Shown here one piece after another: positions 8,902 to 19,002 of a stretch of 37,870 nucleotides of DNA. The notes beneath the pieces were generated by a model. It saw only the letters and a program-made list of their open reading frames with translations, made no database searches and was not told the origin of the DNA. The stretch lies in the NCBI GenBank assembly GCA_029780875.1, contig JAKOXU010000093.1, positions 1 through 37,870 on the forward strand. Direction: 5' to 3'. This stretch comes from Bacillota bacterium (lineage in GTDB: Bacteria > Bacillota > Clostridia > Oscillospirales > Acutalibacteraceae). A program made the position numbers and the translations under genes. The first letter of the stretch is position 1, and each line of letters opens with the position of its first letter.

Positions 8902-9987
8902 ATGTTTAACAGACTTTTTCAAGGTTTAGTCCGCCAGATGAGCGGGGCTGTTGACAGAACTGTTGGCATAATTGACGAAAATTCCACCATCATTGCTTGC
9001 AGCGAGATAAACAAAATCGGCGAAGTCGTCGATTTTGGTTCCCTTGACAAGAAAAATGACGGGGAAATTTTTATTTATGAAGGGTATACCTACAAGAACT
9101 TCGGAGCAAAGCAGAATCCGGCGGAGCTTGTCTTTGTGGAGGGTACCGATGAGGCGGCGGAAAAGTTTTTGTCACTCATGGCTGTGTCCCTTTCCAACAT
9201 AGTCAAGTACTACGGGGAAAAATACGACAAGGCGAACTTCATCAAAAATGTGCTGCTGGACAATATCCTGCCCGGGGATATCTATATTAAGGCGAGGGAG
9301 CTGCACTTTAACCTTGACGCCAGCAGGGTTGTCTTCCTTGTCAGGGTTACTTCCAACTATGATGCGGCGATTTTTGAGGTTATCCAGAACCTCTTCCCGG
9401 ACAAGAACAAGGACTTTGTAATCAATATAAATGAAACCGACATCGCCCTGGTAAAGGAAATTCACAGCAATACCACCCAAAAGGATTTGGAGAAACTTGC
9501 CCGGTCAATTATCGACACCTTGAGCTCCGAGTTTTACGCCCATTGCGTCGTAGGCATCGGCTCCGTGGTGACGGGTATCAGGGAGCTTGCCACTTCCTTT
9601 AAGGAAACGCAAATCGCCCTTGAGGTGGGTAAAGTTTTTGACAGCGAAAAGACTATTATCAGCTATAACAATTTGGGGATTGCAAGGCTCATTTACCAGC
9701 TTCCCACCACCCTTTGCGAGATGTTTTTAAAGGAGGTCTTCAAAAAAGGGTCTATTGAGTCTTTGGATCACGAGACACTCTTTACCATTCAGAAATTCTT
9801 TGAGAACAGCCTCAATGTGTCGGAGACTTCCCGCAAGCTCTTTGTGCACCGCAACACCCTTGTGTACCGCCTTGAAAAGATTAAGAAGCTGACGGGGCTG
9901 GATTTGAGGGAGTTTGACGATGCCATCGTCTTTAAAGTAGCATTGATGGTCAAAAAGTACTTGACTTCCAACCCCATTAAGTACTAA
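8902..9987 (+). CDS. PucR/CdaR family transcriptional regulator
   Basis: C-terminal NVSETSRKLFVHRNTLVYRLEKIKKLTGLDL PucR-type HTH; central CdaR GGDEF-like GIGSVVTGIRELATSFKETQIAL. Confidence 0.85.
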   Translation: MFNRLFQGLVRQMSGAVDRTVGIIDENSTIIACSEINKIGEVVDFGSLDKKNDGEIFIYEGYTYKNFGAKQNPAELVFVEGTDEAAEKFLSLMAVSLSNIVKYYGEKYDKANFIKNVLLDNILPGDIYIKARELHFNLDASRVVFLVRVTSNYDAAIFEVIQNLFPDKNKDFVININETDIALVKEIHSNTTQKDLEKLARSIIDTLSSEFYAHCVVGIGSVVTGIRELATSFKETQIALEVGKVFDSEKTIISYNNLGIARLIYQLPTTLCEMFLKEVFKKGSIESLDHETLFTIQKFFENSLNVSETSRKLFVHRNTLVYRLEKIKKLTGLDLREFDDAIVFKVALMVKKYLTSNPIKY

Positions 9988-10043
9988 CCTAAAAAGAGGG
10001 GCAAGCAGAGAGGGTAATCCGAGTTTTAAAGGAGCAATTGTTG

Positions 10044-10718
10044 ATGATTGAATTTAAGGGAGTTCACTTAACCTATAACAGCGGAACCACGGCACTTGTG
10101 GATGTGAACTTCAGGGTTATGGACGGAGAGTTTGTCTTTTTGGTAGGCCCTTCCGGGGCCGGCAAAAGTTCCATAATAAAACTCATCATGAGAGAAATTG
10201 TGCCATCTGCAGGGGAGGTTTTGGTAAACGGGTATAACAATAAAAAAATGAAAAAGAGGCATATCCCCTATTTGAGGAGGACTATGGGGATTGTCTTTCA
10301 GGATTTCAGGCTTATACCTCATATGACGGTTTATGATAATGTGGCTTTTGCCATGAGGGTTACCGGCGCGTCAGGTAGCGCCATCAGGAAAAGGGTGCCC
10401 TATATTCTGGATTTGGTGGGGCTGTCCCACAAGGCCCGGAGCCTTCCCTGCCAGATTTCCGGCGGGGAGCAGCAAAGGGTGGGACTTGCCCGCGCTTTGG
10501 TCAACAACCCTTCCATGATTATTGCGGACGAGCCTACCGGCAATATTGACGCACAGCTGGCTACCGATATTGTGGATTTGTTTGATGAGATTAACAGGAG
10601 GGGGACCACGGTTTTGATGGTCACCCATGATACAAAACTGGTGGACAGGCATAAACACCGGGTAATTGAGTTGCGGAACGGCTGTGTCGTCTCCGATACG
10701 GGAGGTGACGCCAGATGA
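10044..10718 (+). CDS. ftsE: cell division ATP-binding protein FtsE
   Basis: Walker A GPSGAGKSS, ISGGEQQRVGLARAL signature, IIADEPTGNID; precedes ftsX. ATG 10044 after SD aaaggag. Confidence 0.95.
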   Translation: MIEFKGVHLTYNSGTTALVDVNFRVMDGEFVFLVGPSGAGKSSIIKLIMREIVPSAGEVLVNGYNNKKMKKRHIPYLRRTMGIVFQDFRLIPHMTVYDNVAFAMRVTGASGSAIRKRVPYILDLVGLSHKARSLPCQISGGEQQRVGLARALVNNPSMIIADEPTGNIDAQLATDIVDLFDEINRRGTTVLMVTHDTKLVDRHKHRVIELRNGCVVSDTGGDAR

Positions 10719-11638
10719 GGTTCAGCAGCTTTAGGTACCTTATTAAAGAAGGGGTAAAAAACATTTGGCTTAACAGGCTGATGTCTTTGGCTTCAATAGG
10801 CGTGCTGTCGGCTTGCCTGCTCATGATTGGGCTGGCATATCTTGTCTCTGTCAATATCTCCAACGCTTTGGGGTGGATGGAGAGGCAGAATGTCTTTATG
10901 GCCTATGTGGAGGAAGGCGCCGACCCCATTGAAGTGGAGCAGGTAGGCAGGGATATCCTTTCTGTGGGGAATATCGCCGAATGCGTCTTTATTTCAAGGG
11001 AGCAGGCTTTTGAAAGCGTCAGCGAATTGCTTGGGGAATATAAGTATTTGCTGGAGGAATTTAAGGAAGACAACGATTTTCTGCCCGACGCTTATAAAAT
11101 TACCGTTGAGGATCTTGAGCTTTTTGACGAGACGGTGTATCATGTGCAGCAAATCGACAATGTTTCCCATGTCAGGAGCCGGCGGGAGTCGGCGGACTTG
11201 ATTTTGAAGATTAGAAAGCTGGTCACCAATATCGGGATGTGGCTTTTTATCATACTTTTTGTGGTGGCACTTTTCATTATCGCCAACACTGTCAAGCTTA
11301 CCATGTATGTAAGGCGCCTTGAGATAAACATTATGAAGTCGGTGGGCGCCACAAACAACTTTATAAGGCTGCCATTTATTGTGGAAGGCATTATTTTGGG
11401 GCTGTTTTCCGCCATTTTCACCTATGGTGTCACTTGGTACCTTTACAGGACCCTTGTGGTTTCCACCATGGAGGGAATGGTGGGAGGTCTTGCACCCTAT
11501 GTGGTGAAGTTTTCCGATGTGTCCCACAATCTGCTCGCGGGATTTGTCATCGCGGGCGTTGTGATTGGCTGTTTCGGCGGCCTTATCTCCATTCACAGGT
11601 ATTTAAAGGACGAAGGGGGAGTTTACAATGTCGGTTAA
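10715..11638 (+). CDS. ftsX: cell division permease FtsX
   Basis: FtsX topology; VRRLEINIMKSVGATNNFIRLPFIVEG; overlaps the ftsE stop. Confidence 0.95.
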   Translation: MRFSSFRYLIKEGVKNIWLNRLMSLASIGVLSACLLMIGLAYLVSVNISNALGWMERQNVFMAYVEEGADPIEVEQVGRDILSVGNIAECVFISREQAFESVSELLGEYKYLLEEFKEDNDFLPDAYKITVEDLELFDETVYHVQQIDNVSHVRSRRESADLILKIRKLVTNIGMWLFIILFVVALFIIANTVKLTMYVRRLEINIMKSVGATNNFIRLPFIVEGIILGLFSAIFTYGVTWYLYRTLVVSTMEGMVGGLAPYVVKFSDVSHNLLAGFVIAGVVIGCFGGLISIHRYLKDEGGVYNVG

Positions 11639-12803
11639 GGGTAGGATTGCGGCCCTTTGCGTCGCCATTGTGACATTCATGTGCATTTTCCTGGCCATTC
11701 CGGGAAATGTAATTGCCGCCAGCAAGGTGGACGAGTTGAAAAACAAGTACGCCGAGCTGGAAAAGAGGCAGAATACCCTCAAAAAAGAAATTGACTCTGC
11801 TAAAAAAGATGTGAATAAATATAATAAACTCCTTGATGCCATCAAGGAGCAGATGGAAAATACCATGGAGCAAATCTCCATCCTTGAGAGCAGCATCAAA
11901 GAGCTTGACCGCTCTATCGCCAAGAAGGAAAAGGAAATTGCGCAGAAGGAAAAGGAGATTTCCGAAAGCTATGGGCTGCTAAAGCAGCGGCTCAGGGCCC
12001 TTTACATGATCGGGGATGTCTCTACCCTTGAGATACTCCTCTCGGCGGTGGATTACTCCGACTTCCTTGAAAAGGCGGAATTTATCAGGCAGATTACAAA
12101 GCATGACAAGGCCTTGATTGAAAATTTGGAGGAGGAGCTGACCGAAATCAGGGAAAAGAAGGCCGAGATCGAGGAGGAGCGAAAGGAGCTCAGTTCCAAT
12201 AAGGTAAAGCTCAATGTCAAAAAGGCTCAGTACATAGAGCAGAGCAAGGAAAACGAGGCAGCTCTGAAAAAGATTCAGAATAATAAGAAGGCCCTTGAAG
12301 AGCAGGAGAAAAGATTGGAAAGAGAAATGGAGGAGCTGGAGAAGGAGATTGAGCGCATACTGCGGGAGGAGATGTCCAAAAACACCCAGTATGTGGGCGG
12401 CCTCTTTACCTGGCCCGTGCCGGGATACTACCATATCAGTTCCCCCTACGGCATGAGGTGGGGCAAGCTCCACGGCGGCGTTGACATCGCTACCGGCTCC
12501 AACAAGGAAAATATTCACGGCAAGAATATTGTGGCGGCAAACTCCGGTACCGTCATTTCCGTTATAGATAAAGGAAGCTCAAGCTATGGCAAGTACCTTA
12601 TTATAGACCACGGGGGCGGCGTCGCTACCCTCTATGCCCATTGCAGCGCTATCGTTGTCACAAAGGGGCAGAAGGTTACAAAGGGGCAGGTCATCGCTAA
12701 AGTAGGCAGCACCGGCAATTCTACCGGGCCCCACCTGCACTTTGAGGTCAGAATAGACGGCAACAGGGTTGATCCCATGCAGTACTTCAATAAAACCAAT
12801 TAG
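11628..12803 (+). CDS. EnvC/PcsB-like coiled-coil M23 family peptidase
   Basis: Signal peptide, long coiled coil, C-terminal M23 domain (YGMRWGKLHGGVDIA, GPHLHFEVRIDG). Confidence 0.93.
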   Translation: MSVKGRIAALCVAIVTFMCIFLAIPGNVIAASKVDELKNKYAELEKRQNTLKKEIDSAKKDVNKYNKLLDAIKEQMENTMEQISILESSIKELDRSIAKKEKEIAQKEKEISESYGLLKQRLRALYMIGDVSTLEILLSAVDYSDFLEKAEFIRQITKHDKALIENLEEELTEIREKKAEIEEERKELSSNKVKLNVKKAQYIEQSKENEAALKKIQNNKKALEEQEKRLEREMEELEKEIERILREEMSKNTQYVGGLFTWPVPGYYHISSPYGMRWGKLHGGVDIATGSNKENIHGKNIVAANSGTVISVIDKGSSSYGKYLIIDHGGGVATLYAHCSAIVVTKGQKVTKGQVIAKVGSTGNSTGPHLHFEVRIDGNRVDPMQYFNKTN

Positions 12804-12820
12804 ACATTAGAGGAGATAAC

Positions 12821-14002
12821 ATGAATAAAAAAGTTTCGCTGGGTGCGGCTGTCACCCTAATGTTTTTGGCGGCCATTGTCACCTTTACCATTACCTTTAC
12901 TTTCTCAACCAATTACTTTAACGAAAAACTCGCCGATGTTAAGGCAAAGGAAGCCATATACGGAAAAATCGCCGAGCTTGACCAGGTTGTTAGGGCGAAC
13001 TTTATCGGGGATATCGACGAGAAGAACCTTATGGATTCTATCGCCTACGGATTTGTCGAGGGGCTGGGAGACAGGTACAGCAGGTACCTTTCCCCGGAGG
13101 AGTACAGGAAAACCGTTGAGAGCTTCCAGGGGAATGAAGTGGGTATCGGCGTTGATTTTACCGCCGACAGGGACGGGAATATCCATGTGCTGATGGTTCA
13201 TCCCGGTTCCCCTGCCGAAAGGGGCGGGCTGAAAAAAGGTGACAAGATTGTTAAGGTGGAAGGGGAAAAGGTCACGGATATTGGCACTTCCGCCGCGGTG
13301 GACAAGCTCAAGGGCGAGGCAGGTACAAATGTGAGCTTTACCGTGTTGAGGCAGGGCCAGGAGATTGATGTGACAGTTACTCGCTCCAAGTTTGAGAATA
13401 TGACTGTGGAGTCCCGTATGATTGGCAATGTGGGGTATATCAGGATAAAGCAGTTTAACAACAATACTGTGCAGCAGTTCAAGGATGCCTTGGACGATAT
13501 TGTGGAGCAGGGCGCCGCAGGGGTTATTTTTGATGTGAGGAATAATCCCGGGGGTACCTTAAAGTCGGTGGCCGAGATTCTTGATATGTTGCTGCCGGAA
13601 GGGCCCATTATTTCCAAGACCGATAAGAAAAATGTCACGACCGTGATGCACACTTCCGACAAAAACGAGGTCGAGATCAAGATGGTGACCCTGATCAACG
13701 AGCGGTCGGCCAGCGGGGCGGAACTTTTTGCCAGTGCCCTCAAAGATTATGAGAAGTCAAAGCTCATCGGGGTTACCACTTACGGCAAGGGGACTATGCA
13801 GGACTATTTTGCTTTGCGTGACGGTTCCTATGTGTGCCTTTCCATTGCAAAGTACAATCCTCCGAAATCGGCCAATTTTGACGGCAAGGGCGTGGAGCCC
13901 GACACTGTGGTGGAACTGACCCAGGAGCAAAATGAAAACTTCTATTTCCTTACCGATGAGGAAGACCCCCAGCTTCAGGCGGCACTAAAAGAGTTTTCAT
14001 AA
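12821..14002 (+). CDS. S41 family carboxyl-terminal processing peptidase
   Basis: TM anchor, PDZ (VGIGVDFTADRDG, GSPAERGGLKKGDKIV), catalytic NERSASGAELFASALKD and TYGKGTMQ. Confidence 0.94.
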   Translation: MNKKVSLGAAVTLMFLAAIVTFTITFTFSTNYFNEKLADVKAKEAIYGKIAELDQVVRANFIGDIDEKNLMDSIAYGFVEGLGDRYSRYLSPEEYRKTVESFQGNEVGIGVDFTADRDGNIHVLMVHPGSPAERGGLKKGDKIVKVEGEKVTDIGTSAAVDKLKGEAGTNVSFTVLRQGQEIDVTVTRSKFENMTVESRMIGNVGYIRIKQFNNNTVQQFKDALDDIVEQGAAGVIFDVRNNPGGTLKSVAEILDMLLPEGPIISKTDKKNVTTVMHTSDKNEVEIKMVTLINERSASGAELFASALKDYEKSKLIGVTTYGKGTMQDYFALRDGSYVCLSIAKYNPPKSANFDGKGVEPDTVVELTQEQNENFYFLTDEEDPQLQAALKEFS

Positions 14003-14020
14003 AATATTGGCACAATGCCG

Positions 14021-14053
14021 GTCTAACCGTTCGAAGTCATCGAGCGGTTAGAC
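14021..14053. other. perfect inverted repeat downstream of the S41 protease gene
   Basis: GTCTAACCG-T-TCGA-AGTCA-TCGA-G-CGGTTAGAC; no immediate U-tract. Confidence 0.6.
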
Positions 14054-14170
14054 TTGAATTTGGGCAATAGTTTTTTCTCCTTAGATAGTGCGCAAAAGTT
14101 TTTTTGAAAGTAAGATTTTGAGTGCCTTTCGCATAGAAATGTAATAATCATTTTGCGGGAGGCGGATAAT

Positions 14171-14341
14171 ATGTCTTGCATAAAAACAGTCAAAAAGGGC
14201 TTGTGTTGCCTGCCCTTGAACAGGCAGGGGGCGCCCCCGGTATGGGCGGCTATTCTGCCGACATACGGCGGATTATATGCACGGAGTGTCGCCCGGATAG
14301 ATTTTGGCGGGACTGCAAAAAAAGGCGTGGGACGCTATTGA
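14171..14341 (+). CDS. possible small ORF (56 aa) upstream of greA
   Basis: ATG 14171 with SD GGGAGG at 8-nt spacing; no family recognised; stop overlaps the upstream -35-like box. Confidence 0.25.
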   Translation: MSCIKTVKKGLCCLPLNRQGAPPVWAAILPTYGGLYARSVARIDFGGTAKKGVGRY

Positions 14342-14361
14342 CACTATCAGCTATTGACACT
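14334..14361 (+). repeat. 16-nt-period tandem duplication containing the greA -35 box
   Basis: GCTATTGACACT at 14334-14345 and 14350-14361. Confidence 0.85.
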
Positions 14362-14382
14362 GACGGCTGATTTAAATATAAT
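14354..14382 (+). promoter_or_regulatory. perfect consensus sigma-A promoter for greA
   Basis: TTGACA (14354-14359), 17 nt, TATAAT (14377-14382). Confidence 0.85.
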
Positions 14383-14431
14383 ATAGGGTATCCTTCGCAG
14401 GACACCAAAATAAGGAGGCTTTAAGACTGCT

Positions 14432-14902
14432 GTGAAACAAGTGTTACTTACCGATGATGGGCTCAAAAAACTTGAGGCGGAACTTGAAGAGCTTAAGACT
14501 GTTGTCAGGAAAAATATCGCCGAAAAGATAAAAACGGCCCTTTCTTTCGGTGATTTGTCGGAAAACAGCGAATATGACGAGGCCAAAAACGACCAAGCCA
14601 TTGTGGAAGCGAGAATTGCCCAGATTGAGGCAATGATAAAAAATGCAAAGATATTAAATGAAAATGATGTGACGACCGATGTGGTAAGCCCCGGCTCAAA
14701 GGTAAAGCTGTTAAACCTTGGCTTTAATGAGGAGCTGACATATAAGATTGTAGGGTCTACTGAAGCTAATCCTTCTCAAGGGCTTATCTCCGACCAGTCT
14801 CCCCTCGGGCTGGCGCTTATTGGGAAAAAGGTGGGGGACGAGGTTACCGTTCAGGCGCCTGCCGGCACTATGATGTTTAAAATACTTGAAATATCCAAGT
14901 AA
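14432..14902 (+). CDS. greA: transcription elongation factor GreA
   Basis: [18 protein letters not shown]...[17 protein letters not shown]...[21 protein letters not shown] start. Confidence 0.95.
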   Translation: MKQVLLTDDGLKKLEAELEELKTVVRKNIAEKIKTALSFGDLSENSEYDEAKNDQAIVEARIAQIEAMIKNAKILNENDVTTDVVSPGSKVKLLNLGFNEELTYKIVGSTEANPSQGLISDQSPLGLALIGKKVGDEVTVQAPAGTMMFKILEISK

Positions 14903-14908
14903 TATAAA

Positions 14909-14947
14909 GCGGGCAGGAGTTTTTCACGGCTTTTGCCCGCAATTTTT
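14909..14947 (+). terminator. intrinsic terminator between greA and lysS
   Basis: GCGGGCA...TGCCCGC, then AATTTTTG. Confidence 0.55.
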
Positions 14948-14973
14948 GTAATAGGCAAAAGGAGTTTAGGGTA

Positions 14974-16470
14974 ATGTCGAAAGATATGCAACTTGAAAAC
15001 GAACAGTTGGAATTGTCCGAGATTTTGAAAATCAGGCGGGATAAGCTCGCGCGGCTGCAAGGCAAGGGGGAGGACCCCTATGCCATTACTTCCTATGATG
15101 TGACTGCGAAAAACGCCGATATCGTGGCCAATTTCGAGGAATTGGAAGGCAAAGAGGTATCGGTGGCGGGGCGTATCATGAGCTGGCGGGATATGGGCAA
15201 GGTCAGCTTCATTGACCTGCACGACGCTTCCGGCCGGATACAGGTTTATATTAAAATTGACGATGTGGGGCAGGAGCAGTATGAGAACCTTGCCAACTTC
15301 GATATTGGCGATATCGCGGGGGTAAAGGGGACCGTCTTCCGGACGCGGAGGGGGGAAATTTCCATACACTGCAGCGGGATTACCATGCTGGCAAAGTCGC
15401 TGCTTGTGCTGCCCGAGAAGTGGCACGGACTAAAAGATACCGATATCCGCTACCGGCAACGGTACCTTGACCTGATTGTCAACCCGGAGGTCAAGGATAC
15501 CTTTGTAAAGCGCAGCAGGATTATTTCCTCAATTCGGCAGTACCTTGACTCCAAGGGCTTTATGGAGGTGGAGACCCCCATTTTGAACACCATTCCCGGG
15601 GGGGCTAACGCCCGGCCATTTATCACCCACCACAATACCCTCGACATTGACTTGTATTTGAGGATTGCTCCCGAGCTGTTCCTCAAGAGGCTGATTGTGG
15701 GGGGCATGGAGAAGGTCTATGAAATCGGGCGGCTCTTCAGGAATGAGGGGATGTCGGTAAAGCACAACCCCGAGTTTACAGCCATTGAGGTTTATGAGGC
15801 CTATAACGACTATAAGGGCATGATGGATTTAGCCGAGGATATGATTGTCACCATCGCAAGGAAGGTATGCGGCGGCGACAAGGTTGTGTATCAAGGCGAG
15901 GAGATTGACCTTACCCCGCCTTGGAAGAGGATTTCCATGATTGAGGCAGTTAAGGCCTATGCCGGCGTGGATTTTGATGAGTTCAGGCTGGACCATGAAA
16001 AGGCAAGGGAAGCGGCCAAGAGCCTTGGCGTGGAAGTTGAGAAGAATGACAGTTGGGGCGAGGTGCTCAACAAGGTATTTGAGGAGAAGGTGGAGGAGCA
16101 CCTTATGCAGCCCACATTTATTATCGATTATCCCGTGGAAGTGTCGCCCCTTGCCAAGCGAAAGGCTGACAGGCCGGAACTTACCGAGAGGTTTGAGCTC
16201 TTTATCTGCAGGCGGGAAATTGCCAATGCCTATTCGGAACTCAATAACCCCATTGACCAAAAGGAGCGATTTTTGCGGCAGGTGGCACTCCGTGAAGGGG
16301 GAAATGATGAGGCCAGCATGATGGATGAGGATTTTGTCACTGCCCTCGAATACGGCATGCCGCCTACCGGCGGGCTGGGGATTGGCATTGACAGGCTTGT
16401 CATGCTGCTGTGCGACCAAAGCTCCATCAGGGATGTGCTGCTATTCCCCACAATGAAACCAAAGGAGTAA
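14974..16470 (+). CDS. lysS: lysine--tRNA ligase, class II
   Basis: Class II motifs: [43 protein letters not shown]. Confidence 0.96.
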   Translation: MSKDMQLENEQLELSEILKIRRDKLARLQGKGEDPYAITSYDVTAKNADIVANFEELEGKEVSVAGRIMSWRDMGKVSFIDLHDASGRIQVYIKIDDVGQEQYENLANFDIGDIAGVKGTVFRTRRGEISIHCSGITMLAKSLLVLPEKWHGLKDTDIRYRQRYLDLIVNPEVKDTFVKRSRIISSIRQYLDSKGFMEVETPILNTIPGGANARPFITHHNTLDIDLYLRIAPELFLKRLIVGGMEKVYEIGRLFRNEGMSVKHNPEFTAIEVYEAYNDYKGMMDLAEDMIVTIARKVCGGDKVVYQGEEIDLTPPWKRISMIEAVKAYAGVDFDEFRLDHEKAREAAKSLGVEVEKNDSWGEVLNKVFEEKVEEHLMQPTFIIDYPVEVSPLAKRKADRPELTERFELFICRREIANAYSELNNPIDQKERFLRQVALREGGNDEASMMDEDFVTALEYGMPPTGGLGIGIDRLVMLLCDQSSIRDVLLFPTMKPKE

Positions 16471-16491
16471 TCTTTTTAGGGGGGACAAGCC

Positions 16492-17133
16492 TTGGCAGGA
16501 GATTGGAAAAAGAAACTGGATAATTTCTGGTACTACTACAAGGGCTGGGTGATTTTCGGCATTTGCGCCGTGGTTTTTATCGCCGTCGCCATAGCCTATA
16601 ATATCGTGACCCATGAGGATTACGACTATAAAGTGCTGCTTGTGACCGATGAGTTTGTCCCCGACACTTTGGGTGCGACGGGCGTAAATGAGATTTACAG
16701 CCTGCGGCAGGCCCTTGAAAAGTACGGCACCGATTTAAACGGCGACGGGGAAGTAAATGTGGAAGTGCTCTTTATCTCGAGCAAGGATGGGGGCATGTAT
16801 AACCATACCGGCGCCACAATGGAGCTTATGACTACCATTAAGCTGGGGCAGGTAATGCTCTATATCTCCGATCAGGTGATGTATGAGGAAATTTTGAAAA
16901 CAAACGCGGCGGAGCCTATTGATACCCCGGCGGGGAAGGAAATGGGCTTTAACTGGAAGGACAGCCGGTTTAGGAAAAGCCCGGGGCTCGAGCGGTTCCC
17001 CGACGATATGTATTTTACCGTGCGGGTGATAAGCGAGAATATAAAGAATATCAAGGGCGTGGAGAAAAGGCAAAAGCAGGCAAAGGAGCTGCTCCACAAC
17101 ATTATGTTTGATATTGAGAAAATTCAGGATTAG
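16492..17133 (+). CDS. membrane-anchored hypothetical protein with EF-hand/dockerin-like loop
   Basis: One N-terminal TM helix, DLNGDGEVNVEV motif; TTG start with SD aggggggac. Confidence 0.6.
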   Translation: MAGDWKKKLDNFWYYYKGWVIFGICAVVFIAVAIAYNIVTHEDYDYKVLLVTDEFVPDTLGATGVNEIYSLRQALEKYGTDLNGDGEVNVEVLFISSKDGGMYNHTGATMELMTTIKLGQVMLYISDQVMYEEILKTNAAEPIDTPAGKEMGFNWKDSRFRKSPGLERFPDDMYFTVRVISENIKNIKGVEKRQKQAKELLHNIMFDIEKIQD

Positions 17134-17181
17134 AAAAGCAAATTAGTCTGCCGGGTCGCCGGCGTGAAGGGAGCATGTTGT

Positions 17182-18837
17182 ATGAGAAGCGATAATTTGA
17201 AGGTCGGGGCGGCCAGGGCTCCCCACAGGTCGCTGCTGAAGGCTTTGGGGATTACCGACAGCGAGATGAAAAGGCCCTTTATCGCTGTTGTAAATTCCGT
17301 TAACGACTATGTGCCCGGGCATACCCATTTGAGGGAAATCGGCGAGTGCGTCAAGGCGGGTATCAGAAACGCCGGGGGCGTGCCCTTTGAGTTTTCCACC
17401 ATCGGGGTGTGCGACGGGCTTTCCATGAACCATAAGGGCATGAAGTATTCCTTGGCCTCGAGGGAGCTTATCGCCGACAGCATTGAGGTGATGCTGACAG
17501 CCCACCCGCTGGATGCGGCGGTCTTTATCCCCAACTGCGACAAAATCGTGCCGGGAATGCTCATGGCTGCGGCAAGACTGAATTTGCCCTGCATATTTGT
17601 CAGCGGCGGGCCTATGAGCGCCGGCAGGTTCAGGGGCGGGCGGATCAGCCTTAACGATATGTTTGAGGCGGTAGGCGCCTGTGCCGCGGGTAAGCTTGAC
17701 GAGGATACCCTTTATGAGATGGAAAATTCCGCTTGTCCGACCTGCGGGTCTTGTTCCGGCATGTTTACCGCGAACTCCATGAACTGTTTGACGGAAGCGA
17801 TCGGACTTGCGCTGCCGGGGAACGGGACTATTTCCGCTGTGTCTTCCGCCAGAAGGCGGCTTGCCAAAGAGGCGGGGGAGCGGGTGGTGCAGCTCCTCGA
17901 GGAGAATATAAGGCCCAGTGATATTTTGACGGAGAAGGCCTTTGAAAATGCCCTGAGGTGCGATATGGCGCTGGGGTGCTCCACCAATACCGTTTTGCAC
18001 TTGACGGCTATCGCCCATGAGGCGGGGGTTGACCTTGACCTTGATTTGATTGACAAGATAAGCCATGAGACGCCCCAGCTTTGCAAGCTAAATCCCGCAA
18101 GCTATGTCTTTATCGAGGATTTGGACGAAGTGGGCGGGATCCAGTCGGTGATCCGGGAGCTTGACAAGGGCGGCCTTATTAACCGCGACTGCCTGACTGT
18201 GTCGGGCACCGTTTATGAGAGGTTCTCGAAGGCGCCTGAGGCTGACGGCGAGGTTATTAGGAAGATTGACAACCCCTTCAGCAAAGACGGCGGCATTGCC
18301 ATTTTGCGTGGGAACCTGTGCCCCCAGGGGGCTGTGGTCAAGAAGGGCGCCGTGGCGCCTTCCATGATGAAGCATCAGGGGCCGGCCCGGGTATTTGACT
18401 GCGAGGAGGACGCGTCGAAGGCGATACTCGGCGGCAAGATAGTGGCCGGTGACGTGGTGGTCATCAGGTACGAAGGGCCGAAAGGCGGGCCCGGTATGCG
18501 GGAAATGCTGGCGCCTACCTCTTCCCTTGCCGGGATGGGGCTGGACGATAAGGTGGCCCTCATAACCGACGGCAGGTTCTCGGGCGCTACCCGCGGTGCG
18601 GCTATCGGCCATGTGTCCCCAGAAGCGGCGGCCGGCGGGCTGATAGGGCTCGTTAAAGAAGGGGATATTATCTCCATTGATATAACCGCCCGAAAGCTGG
18701 AGCTTTTAGTGGATGAGGCCGAGATTGAGAAGAGGCGCGCCGAGTGGAAGCCCCCAGTTATGAATGTGACGGGGTATATGAAGCGGTACGCAAGGCTTGT
18801 GACTTCCGGGGCTACCGGCGCTGTGTTTGAGAAATAA
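17182..18837 (+). CDS. ilvD: dihydroxy-acid dehydratase
   Basis: [77 protein letters not shown]. Confidence 0.96.
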   Translation: MRSDNLKVGAARAPHRSLLKALGITDSEMKRPFIAVVNSVNDYVPGHTHLREIGECVKAGIRNAGGVPFEFSTIGVCDGLSMNHKGMKYSLASRELIADSIEVMLTAHPLDAAVFIPNCDKIVPGMLMAAARLNLPCIFVSGGPMSAGRFRGGRISLNDMFEAVGACAAGKLDEDTLYEMENSACPTCGSCSGMFTANSMNCLTEAIGLALPGNGTISAVSSARRRLAKEAGERVVQLLEENIRPSDILTEKAFENALRCDMALGCSTNTVLHLTAIAHEAGVDLDLDLIDKISHETPQLCKLNPASYVFIEDLDEVGGIQSVIRELDKGGLINRDCLTVSGTVYERFSKAPEADGEVIRKIDNPFSKDGGIAILRGNLCPQGAVVKKGAVAPSMMKHQGPARVFDCEEDASKAILGGKIVAGDVVVIRYEGPKGGPGMREMLAPTSSLAGMGLDDKVALITDGRFSGATRGAAIGHVSPEAAAGGLIGLVKEGDIISIDITARKLELLVDEAEIEKRRAEWKPPVMNVTGYMKRYARLVTSGATGAVFEK

Positions 18838-18848
18838 GGATATATAAA

Positions 18849-18876
18849 GGCCGCGCTATAGGGCGCGGCCTTTTTT
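18849..18876 (+). terminator. intrinsic terminator of ilvD
   Basis: GGCCGCGC-tatag-GGCGCGGCC, then TTTTTT. Confidence 0.85.
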
Positions 18877-19002
18877 GTTGATGAGATAAATTTTTTTGTT
18901 TTGCTGCAACAAAATGGCAGGTTTGAGGCACTTAATTTATAGCTGAGAAAACTTATAGGTTTACGATAGTTTTTGCGAAAACAATTATAAGGAGTGGGAT
19001 TT

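Noticed and set aside
14021-14053. tRNA-like sequence (contains GTTCGAAGTC)
   Set aside because: T-loop-like string only; the segment is a simple hairpin with no acceptor or anticodon stems.
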